Assembly (NCBI GenBank): GCA_964351865.1
Contig: CAYGPJ010000007.1
Location: 62,001 to 126,000 of the forward strand
Direction of reading: 5' to 3'
Length of the DNA stretch: 64,000 bases
Source of the DNA: JBCDJI01 sp964351865
GTDB taxonomy: Bacteria; Verrucomicrobiota; Verrucomicrobiia; Methylacidiphilales; JBCBYL01
Shown: positions 16,645-25,720 of the stretch, piece after piece
Position numbering within the stretch: the first letter of the stretch is position 1
Layout: each line of letters opens with the position of its first letter
The notes under the pieces: generated by a model
The model's database searches: none
Told to the model about the DNA's origin: nothing
The model's input: only the letters and a program-made list of their open reading frames with translations
Program-made: the position numbers and the translations under genes

Positions 16645-18807
16645 TTAGTCTTCGCGGTCAATTTCGAAGTTGGCCAATTGGGTGTTCAATTGATTGGCTA
16701 ACTGTGCGAGTTGATCGCTGGTTTGCTGGAACTCGACGGTTTTTTCACGTGTTTCTTCGGCAATTTTGTTGATCGAACGGACGCTCGCCAGGACAGCTTC
16801 AGCCCGACGTTGCTGCTCGGTAGCAGAGGAACTGATTTGCTCCGCCAGAGTCGAGGAATCAACACTCACGTCAACGATATTGCCTAGCGCTTCACCGGCG
16901 CTACTCACCTGTTTGGCACCGTTCTCCACCTCGCGGGTCTGGTTTTCCATGGTTTTGACCGCATCTTGAGTTTCCATTTGAATGCCACTGACCAAAACTT
17001 CGATTTCCACGGTGGCCAACTGGGTGCGATCTGCCAGGGCGCGGACCTGATCTGCGACGATGGTGAAACCTTTGCCGTGCTCACCGGCTCGGGCCGCCTC
17101 GATGGAGGCGTTCATTGCCAACACGTCTGTCTCGGCGCTAATTTCGCTAATAGACTGAACGATACTGGAAATTTCCTTAGAACGTTCACCTAGCGAATCA
17201 ATTTTCTTGGCCGTTGCCTGCACGCTTTCACTTAGGCGCTGCATGAAGTCAATCGCATCGCGGATGGACTTGGCACCCGTTTCAGCCGCTTCCCGGGTGC
17301 GGGTAGCGGAGGCGGCGGCATCTTTAGAATTTTCAGAAACGTTTTGAGATTCTACGGCCAGATTTTGTACATCCTGAATGGTGGTGTTGACCTGACTGGT
17401 CTGTAGCGTGGCGCCTTCTGTGAGGTCTTGCGCAGCGGAAGTAATGCCGGTGGAAGCTTGGGCGACTTCTGCACTGACGCGTTTAGCCTCTCCGATCAGA
17501 TTTCCGACGTTCTGAAGCATTTGATTGAGGGCATCGGCGATATTACCCAGCACCCCTTCTGTCTTCTTGGCGCGGACCGAAAGTGTCCCTTCCGAGGCGT
17601 CGGCGACCACCAAAAGCAGATCTTGAATGTTGTTTTGAAGCCTGCGGTTTTCGGTGCTGACCCGGTCTTTATCGGCATTACGCTCTTCAACCATCTCATT
17701 AAAGCTGGTTGCCAGTTTTCCGATTTCGTCGTTACTCAGAACAGCGGCACGTGCGGAGTCATCGCCGGAACTGATTTTGCGCATGGTGGCTTCCAGCGCG
17801 AGGATCGGCTTGGAGAAGGATTTGGCAAAAGCAAATCCTGAAACCGCTACCAGCAGAATCAGACCTAACCCGATAGCTGCAACATACAAGGTTACCGAGC
17901 GGGCTGGGCTGAGCGCTTCTTTACTGCTTTGTTCTACTAATACGACCCAATCCAACCCTTCGGTTTTCAGTTTACCGTAGGAACCGAAAACCGGAGTGCC
18001 GCGGTAGTTTTCATAGGAATTGGACCCTATCGCCCCCGATAATGCGCTACGGACCCCTTCAGATTTAATCGGCAGGTTTCCGGTGATTTCACGCACGGGT
18101 GACTTAGGGGTGAAATTGCGGTCGACTAAATAAGCCTGCCCGGTTTGCCCCAAACCGGCATCTGCCGGACGGCCACCAAAATTCAATATTCTAAAAATCG
18201 AAAAAGGATCCCGTTCGGTGACAAAAATACCGGACACTCGATCATTAACCACCAGTGGCACGACATAGACAAAGATCAGGTTTTCGGGATCCTGCTCACC
18301 GTTATAGATAAAGTGTAACGATGCCTGTTTGTTCTTCAGGGTTTTGGTGACGATCTCGTTAATACTGCTGGGGGGATTGACTCCGTCTTTAAATACGTTT
18401 TTGACTAAGCTGCCGGCGCTGGAGAAGAGGTAGGCGTTAGAGAATCCCTGGCGTTGGGTGGAGGATTTAAGATAGTTTAAATTTTCCTGAGATGCCGCCG
18501 ACCGTTGTTCGAGGAAAGGATCTACATTGGCGGGTGAAGCCACTTCTTGTAAGGCGGAGAAGGCAGGTTGAGCCAATGAAAACGATGCCGTATTCCATTT
18601 ACCCAGCAGATCATCTACCTGACTCTGGAGCATCACCCGCACGGAATCGATGCGGCCCAGCGCCGACTTTTCCAAAACTTTAGTGTAAAATATGTAGGAA
18701 CTGAAAGCAGTGATCAAAATAGAGCAGATACCAATAAAGATAAAGGCAGCTGCAATTTTGGCGGTGATGTTGATGCCGCGCTTTTTCGGGGGGGAGGTGT
18801 CGTTCAT
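16645..18807 (-). CDS. Methyl-accepting chemotaxis protein with Cache-type sensor
   Basis: 720-aa transmembrane receptor. Helix 1 is at about residues 18-42, followed by a periplasmic dCache-like domain (about 45-300, with GQAYLVDRNF and a closing YGKLKTEGLDWVVLVEQ). Helix 2 is at about 303-328, followed by HAMP and the coiled-coil signalling domain. The hairpin tip NASIEAARAGEHGKGF is intact, near residue 566. The dCache domain suggests a small-molecule ligand. It overlaps the cheW gene by 4 bp. Methylation sites may exist, but no CheR/CheB is encoded nearby. Confidence 0.93.
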   Translation of the reverse strand: MNDTSPPKKRGINITAKIAAAFIFIGICSILITAFSSYIFYTKVLEKSALGRIDSVRVMLQSQVDDLLGKWNTASFSLAQPAFSALQEVASPANVDPFLEQRSAASQENLNYLKSSTQRQGFSNAYLFSSAGSLVKNVFKDGVNPPSSINEIVTKTLKNKQASLHFIYNGEQDPENLIFVYVVPLVVNDRVSGIFVTERDPFSIFRILNFGGRPADAGLGQTGQAYLVDRNFTPKSPVREITGNLPIKSEGVRSALSGAIGSNSYENYRGTPVFGSYGKLKTEGLDWVVLVEQSSKEALSPARSVTLYVAAIGLGLILLVAVSGFAFAKSFSKPILALEATMRKISSGDDSARAAVLSNDEIGKLATSFNEMVEERNADKDRVSTENRRLQNNIQDLLLVVADASEGTLSVRAKKTEGVLGNIADALNQMLQNVGNLIGEAKRVSAEVAQASTGITSAAQDLTEGATLQTSQVNTTIQDVQNLAVESQNVSENSKDAAASATRTREAAETGAKSIRDAIDFMQRLSESVQATAKKIDSLGERSKEISSIVQSISEISAETDVLAMNASIEAARAGEHGKGFTIVADQVRALADRTQLATVEIEVLVSGIQMETQDAVKTMENQTREVENGAKQVSSAGEALGNIVDVSVDSSTLAEQISSSATEQQRRAEAVLASVRSINKIAEETREKTVEFQQTSDQLAQLANQLNTQLANFEIDRED

Positions 18808-19262
18808 GATAGGTGTTTTAGTTGAGGCTGCATGAGCTCGGTGGTTGTTTTTAAAAGTTGGGAAAGATTAAGTAGTTTGAGTTCTGAGTCATCGGTCAAA
18901 TGGATGGACTCCAGTAAATGCAGGGAGGTCTGGTTAGTTGGTGAAGCGTCAGGGATGCTGAGCCGATCTAGTAGATCCACTCGAATACCGATCATGGTTC
19001 CATCCTGCTGACAAACCACGACACGGTCACGTGATTCAAGCGCGGCGGACGAATCAAGCGGAGAGGTTGGGCTGGCATCACTCATCAGCAACGGAGTGAT
19101 TTCTACGACGGGCAAAGAGATTCCCCGGAATCCGGTGATTCCGGCGAGGAACGCAGGGGCGAGGGGCACGGGATTGATGGCGGGGCGAATCAATACCTCA
19201 CGAACCGCATCCATCGGAACGCCGATATCGCTTTGGTCAATATGTAGAATACAGAGGTCCAT
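18804..19262 (-). CDS. cheW: CheW-like coupling protein
   Basis: Small adaptor that links receptor and CheA in the array. 152 aa from the ATG at 19262; a TTG at 19280 that overlaps the upstream stop is also possible. The CheW fold starts at once (LCILHIDQSDIGVPMDAVREV), with the family core ITGFRGISLPVVEITPLL near residues 42-59 and a final strand pair. It overlaps the MCP start by 4 bp, so the stoichiometry of receptor and adaptor may be set by coupling. Confidence 0.88.
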   Translation of the reverse strand: MDLCILHIDQSDIGVPMDAVREVLIRPAINPVPLAPAFLAGITGFRGISLPVVEITPLLMSDASPTSPLDSSAALESRDRVVVCQQDGTMIGIRVDLLDRLSIPDASPTNQTSLHLLESIHLTDDSELKLLNLSQLLKTTTELMQPQLKHLS

Positions 19263-19276
19263 GTGGGTTAACTGCT

Positions 19277-20500
19277 TCAACTAGCGGGCCAGATATCCAT
19301 CACGTTGGTTTTCTTGAATAAAAATATGAGGCGACTGATTTCATGCCATTGCAGATCGAGCGCTTCGGCCAGTTGGCCTATGGTTCCACCTTCTTCCCCC
19401 ATGCGCGTGACAAAAGATACCTCTTCTTCTGTTAGTGAGAAGGATTGAAGTTTACGGTAGCCGGCAGAGGTGAAGCTCAGCGTGTCTTCAGGTTTAGCGA
19501 TCGATTGAACGGCAGGGCTACTGGTGTTGATGCATCTCAGCGTCGTGGTGATCCAATTGAGCATGGAATCTTTAATGGGTTCTTCGGGTACATAGTCAGG
19601 CAGATCTTCAGATACGATAAATTTAAAGGGAGCGTCCAGGCTGGTCCAGATTTCAGCAAAGAGGTGATTTCCATACTGGTCAGTGAATGCTTTGCCTTGT
19701 TCCGCCGGGAGGTATTCATCTTTGACCATTTGCAGAAATAACGGGTGCCCGGATTGCTGTTGCTTTTTCTTGGAAGCATCAAAATATTCCTGACTCTCTT
19801 CAGGGATCTCCAGCTTGCCTCCCAGCATGTAGGCGTCCACATGAGTGGTGCTCACCAAAACGGGAAGACCGGAGCGGAAGTAAGCATGGTGAGTTCCGCT
19901 GGGTAATTCCATATGTAAGATACCGGTGGGCTTTTCGGCTTCGAGTCCCAGCAGCGCGTCAACGAAAGGAAAGTAAGAGGTTTTACCACACAAGAGAATG
20001 GCTTCCTGCTTGGCCGGCGTGCTGGAGGTTGAGGATGCTGACGCACTCTCTGAGGTTTTTTCTTTGGGCACTGCGCCGGCAGTGACGGCTTCTGCAAGTG
20101 CCGCCGCGTCTTGGTTTTCGGTCTTGGCCGCGGCTTTTTTGAGCACCGAGCTGACGCTGGCACATAAAAGCTGAGGAGAGAATGGTTTTACCATTGATCG
20201 GGTAATATTCTCAAACTCGTCCTCATTCTTCTCGATGTCAGGAGCACTGCTGCTCATGAGAATAACGGGAATCGCGGCGGTTTTTTCTTCGTCGAGCAGT
20301 CTGCGACAGACTTCATCCCCGTTAAAATCCGGTAAAATAAAATCCAGCAAAATTAAATCTGGTAGGATACTGGTGGCCGCTTTCACGCCTTCTTCACCCG
20401 TGGCGGCAACGGTGACCTCATAGCTGTCCGAATAGGTGGCCAGATGTTTGCTGATGAATTTCCTCAGTGTCGGGCTATCATCAATGGCTAATATCTTCAT
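19277..20500 (-). CDS. Response regulator with C-terminal PATAN (DUF4388)-like domain
   Basis: 407 aa. The N-terminal receiver (residues 1-125) has the acid pocket DDSPT near 7, the phospho-Asp in LILLDFILPD near 51, and a KPFSP loop near 110. An Ala/Ser/Thr-rich linker follows. The rest contains a segment GILHMELPSG...AYFRSGLPVLVSTT near residues 195-225 that matches the PATAN/DUF4388 pattern, then a C-terminal helical part with a winged-helix-like EEVSFVTRMGEEGGTIGQLAEALDL. Such proteins act as phosphorylation-controlled scaffolds, often in twitching and gliding systems. Confidence 0.82.
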   Translation of the reverse strand: MKILAIDDSPTLRKFISKHLATYSDSYEVTVAATGEEGVKAATSILPDLILLDFILPDFNGDEVCRRLLDEEKTAAIPVILMSSSAPDIEKNEDEFENITRSMVKPFSPQLLCASVSSVLKKAAAKTENQDAAALAEAVTAGAVPKEKTSESASASSTSSTPAKQEAILLCGKTSYFPFVDALLGLEAEKPTGILHMELPSGTHHAYFRSGLPVLVSTTHVDAYMLGGKLEIPEESQEYFDASKKKQQQSGHPLFLQMVKDEYLPAEQGKAFTDQYGNHLFAEIWTSLDAPFKFIVSEDLPDYVPEEPIKDSMLNWITTTLRCINTSSPAVQSIAKPEDTLSFTSAGYRKLQSFSLTEEEVSFVTRMGEEGGTIGQLAEALDLQWHEISRLIFLFKKTNVMDIWPAS

Positions 20501-20542
20501 GCTGTCTTTTTTCCTGATCGTTACTAATTGCTAGTTGATATT

Positions 20543-21262
20543 TTATAATGAAGCTTCATCAATCATCCGCACCGCATCCATCAGCAGGGATTCCCAGCCG
20601 GATTGTATTGTGGGCTCCGCGATGGATTCCTGAGATTCTTCCACCCGTCCGCCTTTCCAACTGACGATGTCATTAAAAGCATCCAGTCCCGACTGTCCGG
20701 TGCTGCATTCGGCGTGGACAATTTCTCCACGTTGAAAATGAATTTTCCCGGTCGTGCCGTCATCGCGAACGAAGGCGATAACTTGCGTGGCACGCGCGAG
20801 ACATTTGAGCTGAATAATATCTACGGTGGAGAGCCCACCTAAGGATGCTTTAAAGCTGTCACTATTGGCGCCTTCCGCGGCGCTTGGTTTGGTGGAAGCT
20901 CCCAGCACTTTGGTCAGCTCTTCGATCAGAATACTCATATCCAGCGGCTTCTGAAAAAATTGCAACACTCCCAGATCCTGTGCATGCTGCCGGATTTCAG
21001 GAGTAGGGCTCGCCGTCATAATGATCGCATGTGCGTCCGGGAGGATCGTTTTGACGTCACAGAGAAAATCAATTCCGTTTCCGTCGGGCAGGAAAACATC
21101 GAGCAGGAATAATTCGATATCATCCACTTCTTCCAGGAATAACTGAGCTTCTTCGATTGATCGTGAAGGAAAAATGGTCAAGTCGGGATACTGTCCCCCG
21201 ATGTCATTCTTCAGTCGGGTCAATTGAACCTGACTGTCTTCGAGTATCAATAATGAAGCCAT
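20543..21262 (-). CDS. Response regulator with PATAN (DUF4388)-like output domain
   Basis: 239 aa. The receiver domain (residues 1-120) has LEDSQVQ at its start, the phospho-Asp in LFLLDVFLPDGNG near 54, the T/S site in IMTASPTPE and FQKPLD. A C-terminal PATAN-like domain (145-235) shows GLSTVDIIQLKCL, TGKIHFQRGEIVHAE and FNDIVSWKGGRVEE, the typical DUF4388 pattern. It is 42 bp upstream of the other PATAN regulator, so the pair may receive phosphate from the hybrid CheA. Confidence 0.88.
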   Translation of the reverse strand: MASLLILEDSQVQLTRLKNDIGGQYPDLTIFPSRSIEEAQLFLEEVDDIELFLLDVFLPDGNGIDFLCDVKTILPDAHAIIMTASPTPEIRQHAQDLGVLQFFQKPLDMSILIEELTKVLGASTKPSAAEGANSDSFKASLGGLSTVDIIQLKCLARATQVIAFVRDDGTTGKIHFQRGEIVHAECSTGQSGLDAFNDIVSWKGGRVEESQESIAEPTIQSGWESLLMDAVRMIDEASL

Positions 21263-21301
21263 AACTTATCTTGTTTCGCAGCAATAGTGTAACCAATAGA
21301 A

Positions 21302-23494
21302 TTATTTGGAAGTCATTTCAAAAGTGCCATTCCAGCCTTTATCCGGAGGGGTTTCCTGGAATTGACGACTGGTGGTGAGTAGTAATTTGGTGGTTTTGTC
21401 GTCCGGACGCTCGTTCAGGCAGGCCTCAAACAGACGAACGGCGACATCGAACCGGCGCTCCATGAAGCGAGCGTAGCCTTCTTCATAAAGCTGCACCCAG
21501 CTTAAGTCGTAAGGGGACTGATCTTCCTTATCAATTTCACACAGCACCTCGTAAATTTGAACACCTTCCTGTTTTCCGACCACTTGCACTTTGGCGATGG
21601 AGCGGAAACGAAAGCGTTCCATGGTCAGGTTATGCATCGACTGACCTACCAGAATTTCCGTGCCGAATTTCTTATTGAGTGACTCGAGGCGGGCGGCGAG
21701 GTTCACCGAATCACCGATAACGGTAAACTCCATTCGCTGCGGGGCTCCAATGTTGCCGACGGTGACCTGACCGAAATTGATGCCGACGCCCATTTTGAAC
21801 TCAGGGCGATCTTGAGTGATCCAGCGGCGGTTGAGCTTATCCAGTTCATGCCGCATGCCCAGCGCCGCCTGAAGTGCACGCCCCGCGTCCATGGTCGGGC
21901 TGTTATTGGAGATATCCCCCCAGACCGCCATAATCGCATCTCCGATAAACTTATGCAGCGTTCCTCCATTGGAGTTAATGCTCTCCACCATTTCGGTGAA
22001 ATACTCATTCAACTGGGCGACTAAGACTTCGGAGTCCATCACTTCAGTCATGGAGGTGAAGGAACGGATATCGGTGAAGAGAATGGCCACTTCTTTTTTA
22101 GCTCCCCCTAATTTAAGGGCATCCGGATTATCATAAATAGAGTTCAGAATTCCCGGAGCTACATAGGCCGAAAAAGTGTTACGCAGTTCTTCCTTAGCCT
22201 TGCGCTCAAAAAAGACTTCCTGACTGATTCCCGCGGTGTGCAGTAATAAAAAAGCGAGGAAAGGAGCTGCGATGGGCAGGTTGATGCTGGCGAAAGAAAA
22301 TAAGGCAAAGGCAATGCTGATATAAACACATACCGTGATCACCGGAACAATCAGTTTGATCCAGAAATCCATTCTGATCGGTACAATGAAAGTGATATAA
22401 CAAACCAGCAGGAAAATGGTCCAGACGGCCCATGACGGAGGATGAATCAGATAGTCTTCTTTGAGAATATTATCCAGCACATTAACATGCGTCATCACCA
22501 TCGGACTTAATCCTGCCAGCGGACTTCTTCCCATATCTGACATGCCGGCGGCCACTTGACCGATCAGCACTATTTTCCCATTGATCTCAGGCACTTGAAG
22601 GTCAGGTTTGTCTTGAAAGTATTTGTTGTGATAGAGTTCCATTACTTTGATGTAGGAGCCGGCCGTGCCGGCATCTGACATGTCAGTCAGTTCATAACGG
22701 AAGTTCAGGGTGTAGTATCCCTCTGCATCAATGGGAATGCGGCGTTTTACCAGCGGATTTTCTATATAGACCGCTTCACCGGGAACAATTCGAATGTCTC
22801 TTTCAGGATCCAACTTCCAAAGCTCAATAATGGAGGCTAATGCCAGACTGGGAAAGGCTTTGACGCCAGAGCGCACGACAAAGGGGATTTTTCTGACAAT
22901 GCCGTCGGAGTGACGTTCTGCGGTGACGATTCCCATTTTGGTGGTGGCAGCGATGGCAGTTACCGGGCCGATGAAATAAGGGCTGTGAAAAAGATCGGAG
23001 TTGACGACATCAGGCCCTGGATCCCAGCCCATGTCGGCGGCGGTCTCTGCAGAAGTGCGCGTCTCGTGATGGCTGGTGGCGGCTGCCGTAATTACCGGGG
23101 TTTTCAGGCTCGCACTGATATCCGCAAAGGCTTGCGTCGAAGCGATGAATTTTTCGTCATCTTTGTAGGTGTCGAAAATAACATCCCACGAAAACGCGGC
23201 GGGTTTGCCCTGATCCAGAATTTGCATGAATTGGCCGTTCACCAATCGGTCGAAGGGCCATTGGCCGATTCTTGCCACTGTAGGCTCGTCAATTCCGACC
23301 AGAAATATTCTAGGATCAATCGGTTCCTGATGGGTGTGTCTGAGTTTGATTCGCTGATCCAGTGTGAGATTTTCAAACTTATCAAAAAAGGTGGTTTGTC
23401 CCAGATAAATGAAGAGCACCATCAATACCAGCGGGGCGAGCAGGTTGAACGCTGAGAAATAGGGCGCTTTCTTCTTGTTCTGAGTAGTGCTCAT
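21302..23494 (-). CDS. CHASE2-domain adenylate cyclase
   Basis: 730-aa membrane cyclase. One N-terminal helix (about 12-30) is followed by a periplasmic CHASE2 sensor (about 30-330, with the FDRL and IGQVAAGMSDMG features), then three helices (about 345-420) and a class III cyclase domain (about 460-640). Metal-binding Asp residues lie in LFTDIRSF (about 475) and in KFIGDAIMAVWG. The Lys of LHKFIGD and the Asp of VIGDSVNLAARLES are the adenine-specific pair, so the product is most likely cAMP. A TPR-like tail follows. It heads a string that ends with two cNMP-binding proteins. Confidence 0.92.
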   Translation of the reverse strand: MSTTQNKKKAPYFSAFNLLAPLVLMVLFIYLGQTTFFDKFENLTLDQRIKLRHTHQEPIDPRIFLVGIDEPTVARIGQWPFDRLVNGQFMQILDQGKPAAFSWDVIFDTYKDDEKFIASTQAFADISASLKTPVITAAATSHHETRTSAETAADMGWDPGPDVVNSDLFHSPYFIGPVTAIAATTKMGIVTAERHSDGIVRKIPFVVRSGVKAFPSLALASIIELWKLDPERDIRIVPGEAVYIENPLVKRRIPIDAEGYYTLNFRYELTDMSDAGTAGSYIKVMELYHNKYFQDKPDLQVPEINGKIVLIGQVAAGMSDMGRSPLAGLSPMVMTHVNVLDNILKEDYLIHPPSWAVWTIFLLVCYITFIVPIRMDFWIKLIVPVITVCVYISIAFALFSFASINLPIAAPFLAFLLLHTAGISQEVFFERKAKEELRNTFSAYVAPGILNSIYDNPDALKLGGAKKEVAILFTDIRSFTSMTEVMDSEVLVAQLNEYFTEMVESINSNGGTLHKFIGDAIMAVWGDISNNSPTMDAGRALQAALGMRHELDKLNRRWITQDRPEFKMGVGINFGQVTVGNIGAPQRMEFTVIGDSVNLAARLESLNKKFGTEILVGQSMHNLTMERFRFRSIAKVQVVGKQEGVQIYEVLCEIDKEDQSPYDLSWVQLYEEGYARFMERRFDVAVRLFEACLNERPDDKTTKLLLTTSRQFQETPPDKGWNGTFEMTSK

Positions 23495-23518
23495 GATGGG
23501 ATTTCAGTGGGAATGGAG

Positions 23519-23968
23519 TTATCTGACTACAAAAGTAATCTGATAAAAAAAGCCGTTGGGGTATTCTTTTTTGACCGATTCCGGGAAAGGAACGGGTGAT
23601 TTATTTTCAAGCGCCAAGGCATACTCGGCCAGTTTTCTGCCATTTGAAATTTCCACGGTGTTCGTACTGTCTGAAGAGGATTCGATATTGACCACTGCAC
23701 CGCTGGCATTGATGTAATAACGAACGACAATTTTTTCTGATTCCACCATGTCCCGATTCGCTTTGACTAATGATTCCCAGCGCGAAACGACTCGGCGATG
23801 CAAGTCGTAGCGATATCCCAGAAAGTCGAAATAAAACTCTGATGATTTCTTGGCTACGAGAGTGGGCGCTTCGGGCGCAGCAACCTCAGCCGCCTCCTGA
23901 GCGTTAAGTGATGCCATTGAAATGACTGCAAATAATACGATAAACGTTAATAAAGCTTTGTTTAACAC
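23519..23968 (-). CDS. Secreted protein with TonB C-terminal-like domain
   Basis: 149 aa starting at GTG. The signal peptide is LLTFIVLFAVISMASLNA. The C-terminal 90 residues fit the TonB-C fold: VVRYYINASGAVVNIESSSDS, then NGRKLAEYALALENKSPVPFPE and a last strand FFYQITFVVR. There is no Pro-rich spacer or transmembrane anchor beyond the signal. It lies 24 bp before the cyclase gene and so probably opens its operon. Its role in signalling is unknown; it may contact a periplasmic partner. Confidence 0.72.
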   Translation of the reverse strand: MLNKALLTFIVLFAVISMASLNAQEAAEVAAPEAPTLVAKKSSEFYFDFLGYRYDLHRRVVSRWESLVKANRDMVESEKIVVRYYINASGAVVNIESSSDSTNTVEISNGRKLAEYALALENKSPVPFPESVKKEYPNGFFYQITFVVR

Positions 23969-24051
23969 GCAGGCATTGTAACCTCCATTTTTTCTAGTGC
24001 AGCCTTTTTTTAGCGCTTAACGTAAAAAGATCAGTATTGGAATTCGAGGAT

Positions 24052-24786
24052 ATGGAGAGAATTTTTGGTATTTGCAGTGACATTCATGGGAACTGGGAAG
24101 CGCTTCAGGCGGTGCTCAGCGACATGGACCAGCAGGGGGTCACTCAAAAAATATGTCTGGGTGATATTGTCGGCTATGGGGCCGAGCCGCAACGCTGTGT
24201 CGAAGAGGTGATGCAGGATGACTGGCTGGCATTGACGGGCAATCATGAAGAGGGAGTGATCTTACCAGAAGCTCTGGATTACTTTAACCATGCGGCAGTC
24301 GCTGGGATCATCTGGGCCAAGCAGCAACTCACTCGGGAGGCACTGGATTGGATCGCGACTTTGCCGCATGTGATCAAGGGATCCAGCTACGAACTGGTGC
24401 ATGCCTCCCTGGATGATCCAATGTTATGGGAATACGTTTTGACTCGTGCCGAAGCCCAGCGGCATTTTGTCTATCAGGAAAAATCGGTTTGCTTTTGTGG
24501 ACATACACACTCTGGTATGATCTGGCGACAGGGCAGAAGAATTTACTCCAAACTACCGAGTACTCGGAAATTTACGCTACCCGAAAAGCAGAAAGTGTTG
24601 ATTAACGTGGGCTCTGTCGGCCAGCCACGTGATGGGAGCCCACAGGCCAGTTATGTTTTATTTAACCCGCAAAGCAGAGCGATTAAGTTCCGACGGGTTT
24701 CCTATGACGTGGAATCGGCCAAAAATAAAATCCTGCAGGCTGGTTTACCGGAGCGGTTAGGTCAGCGTTTGCTCTACGGCCAGTAG
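24052..24786 (+). CDS. Metallophosphoesterase (YfcE/calcineurin-like)
   Basis: 244-aa phosphodiesterase or phosphatase with an intact two-metal site: GICSDIHGN near residue 5, LGDIVGYG near residue 39, TGNHEEG near residue 64, and FCGHTHSGM near residue 146. A glycine-rich NVGSVGQPRDGSP block follows, typical of the YfcE-like subfamily. The start is taken at ATG 24052; a TTG at 24037 would add five residues. It faces away from the signalling block (divergent, about 80 bp from the TonB-C-like gene). Substrate unknown. Confidence 0.85.
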   Translation: MERIFGICSDIHGNWEALQAVLSDMDQQGVTQKICLGDIVGYGAEPQRCVEEVMQDDWLALTGNHEEGVILPEALDYFNHAAVAGIIWAKQQLTREALDWIATLPHVIKGSSYELVHASLDDPMLWEYVLTRAEAQRHFVYQEKSVCFCGHTHSGMIWRQGRRIYSKLPSTRKFTLPEKQKVLINVGSVGQPRDGSPQASYVLFNPQSRAIKFRRVSYDVESAKNKILQAGLPERLGQRLLYGQ

Positions 24787-24869
24787 TGGCTCAGGGCAGA
24801 CGCCGTTTGGGGTTGTTTTTGTTTAGCGATTAGCTCATCATCGCCTTTTAAGATTCAAGATTCAACTGA

Positions 24870-25262
24870 ATGAAATTCTCAGAAATTCCCAATCTATCAA
24901 AGTTTGAGAGGTTTGCCTCTGAAAACCCGGAGGATGAGGTCGTCCAGCACGCCTATTCTATGGTGGCAATCCGTCTCGAGCAGGTTAAAGAGCCGGAACC
25001 GTCATTCAGGTCCATTAATCCCCATGGTCCCGAAGAATTGATCGCCATGAAAGACCGGTGTGCCGCCATAGAAGAATCCACCCGCATTATCTGGGCATGT
25101 GCGGCGGCGACCGGAAATATTGATCCTCCTATGTGGGAAGATGGGAATCCTGATTTCCAGGAGGCGGTCAATTATATTTGGGAACTGCCGGATCTGGAGT
25201 GGATGGATTTAACCAAACACCACCGGATTGCTTGGGAAAAACGTATCGGGCAAACCGACTGA
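24870..25262 (+). CDS. Hypothetical protein
   Basis: 130 aa, not recognised. It is acidic, rich in W and E, with no signal or membrane segment. The ATG is preceded by a purine-poor leader. It follows the phosphoesterase by 84 bp on the same strand. The composition and codon use look like a real gene. No catalytic motif is seen. Confidence 0.6.
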   Translation: MKFSEIPNLSKFERFASENPEDEVVQHAYSMVAIRLEQVKEPEPSFRSINPHGPEELIAMKDRCAAIEESTRIIWACAAATGNIDPPMWEDGNPDFQEAVNYIWELPDLEWMDLTKHHRIAWEKRIGQTD

Positions 25263-25374
25263 AGCTTAAAAGCGCTGAACGATAGGGGACGGAGTCATAT
25301 TTTTCTGCCACCCAGTTTTCAAAGGAGCCATGCCGCTTGCATGGAAAACATCATTCGGAAACGCTTTAGGGCAT

Positions 25375-25500
25375 TAGAGCGTATTGTTGATATATTGCCG
25401 CACGATGACGCCTTAAAAGGGACGGAGGAGTTCATGCATGAACTCCTCCGTCCCTTTTATTCGACCACCCTTTGAGACAGATTGAATACAAAATGCTCTA
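25375..25500. repeat. TAGAGC-ended repeat, interrupted copy
   Basis: 126 bp, bounded by TAGAGCGTATTG and its near complement ending AAATGCTCTA. It is identical over nearly its whole length to 34455-34538 except for 42 extra bases (25423-25464) that include most of a perfect palindrome. Confidence 0.8.
25414..25459. repeat. 46-bp perfect palindrome, REP-like insertion
   Basis: Perfect palindrome with arms TAAAAGGGACGGAGGAGTTC and centre ATGCAT. The core GGGACGGAGG matches the palindromes at 39192 and 42200. The insertion it forms is absent from the second copy of its host repeat. Confidence 0.85.
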
Positions 25501-25517
25501 ACGAATTAAGTGTTCAC

Positions 25518-25625
25518 ATTGAATTTGATGTAGGACGAGATTGCATCTCGTCATTCTTATACCTGCCAACATGCAACCCCCCAAAAAATCGGGGCAGGTG
25601 TCGGTCTACACGTGTTAATAGATAA
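25518..25625. repeat. Dispersed GTAGGACGAGATTG repeat, copy 3
   Basis: Same hairpin repeat as 9981-10070, with an extra block of about 22 bases containing a C6A6 stretch and a CGGGGCAGG segment inside the second hairpin. Confidence 0.72.
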
Positions 25626-25720
25626 AGCGTATCCGTAGGATTTCTGGTACACTCGCGATCTTATCGGAGTTACCGACGTATTACGTGATCTTACGGTAAA
25701 TAAATTGCGATGCGCTCTAG

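Larger units (their letters stand above)
25263..25720. other. Intergenic region built of repeats
   Basis: This 458-bp gap before the 3' end of rnr holds a copy of the TAGAGC-ended repeat with an embedded perfect palindrome (25375-25500), a GTAGGACGAGATTG repeat (25518-25625), and a GGGGACGGAG fragment at 25286-25295. I found no coding frame and no clear rnr terminator hairpin. Confidence 0.7.
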
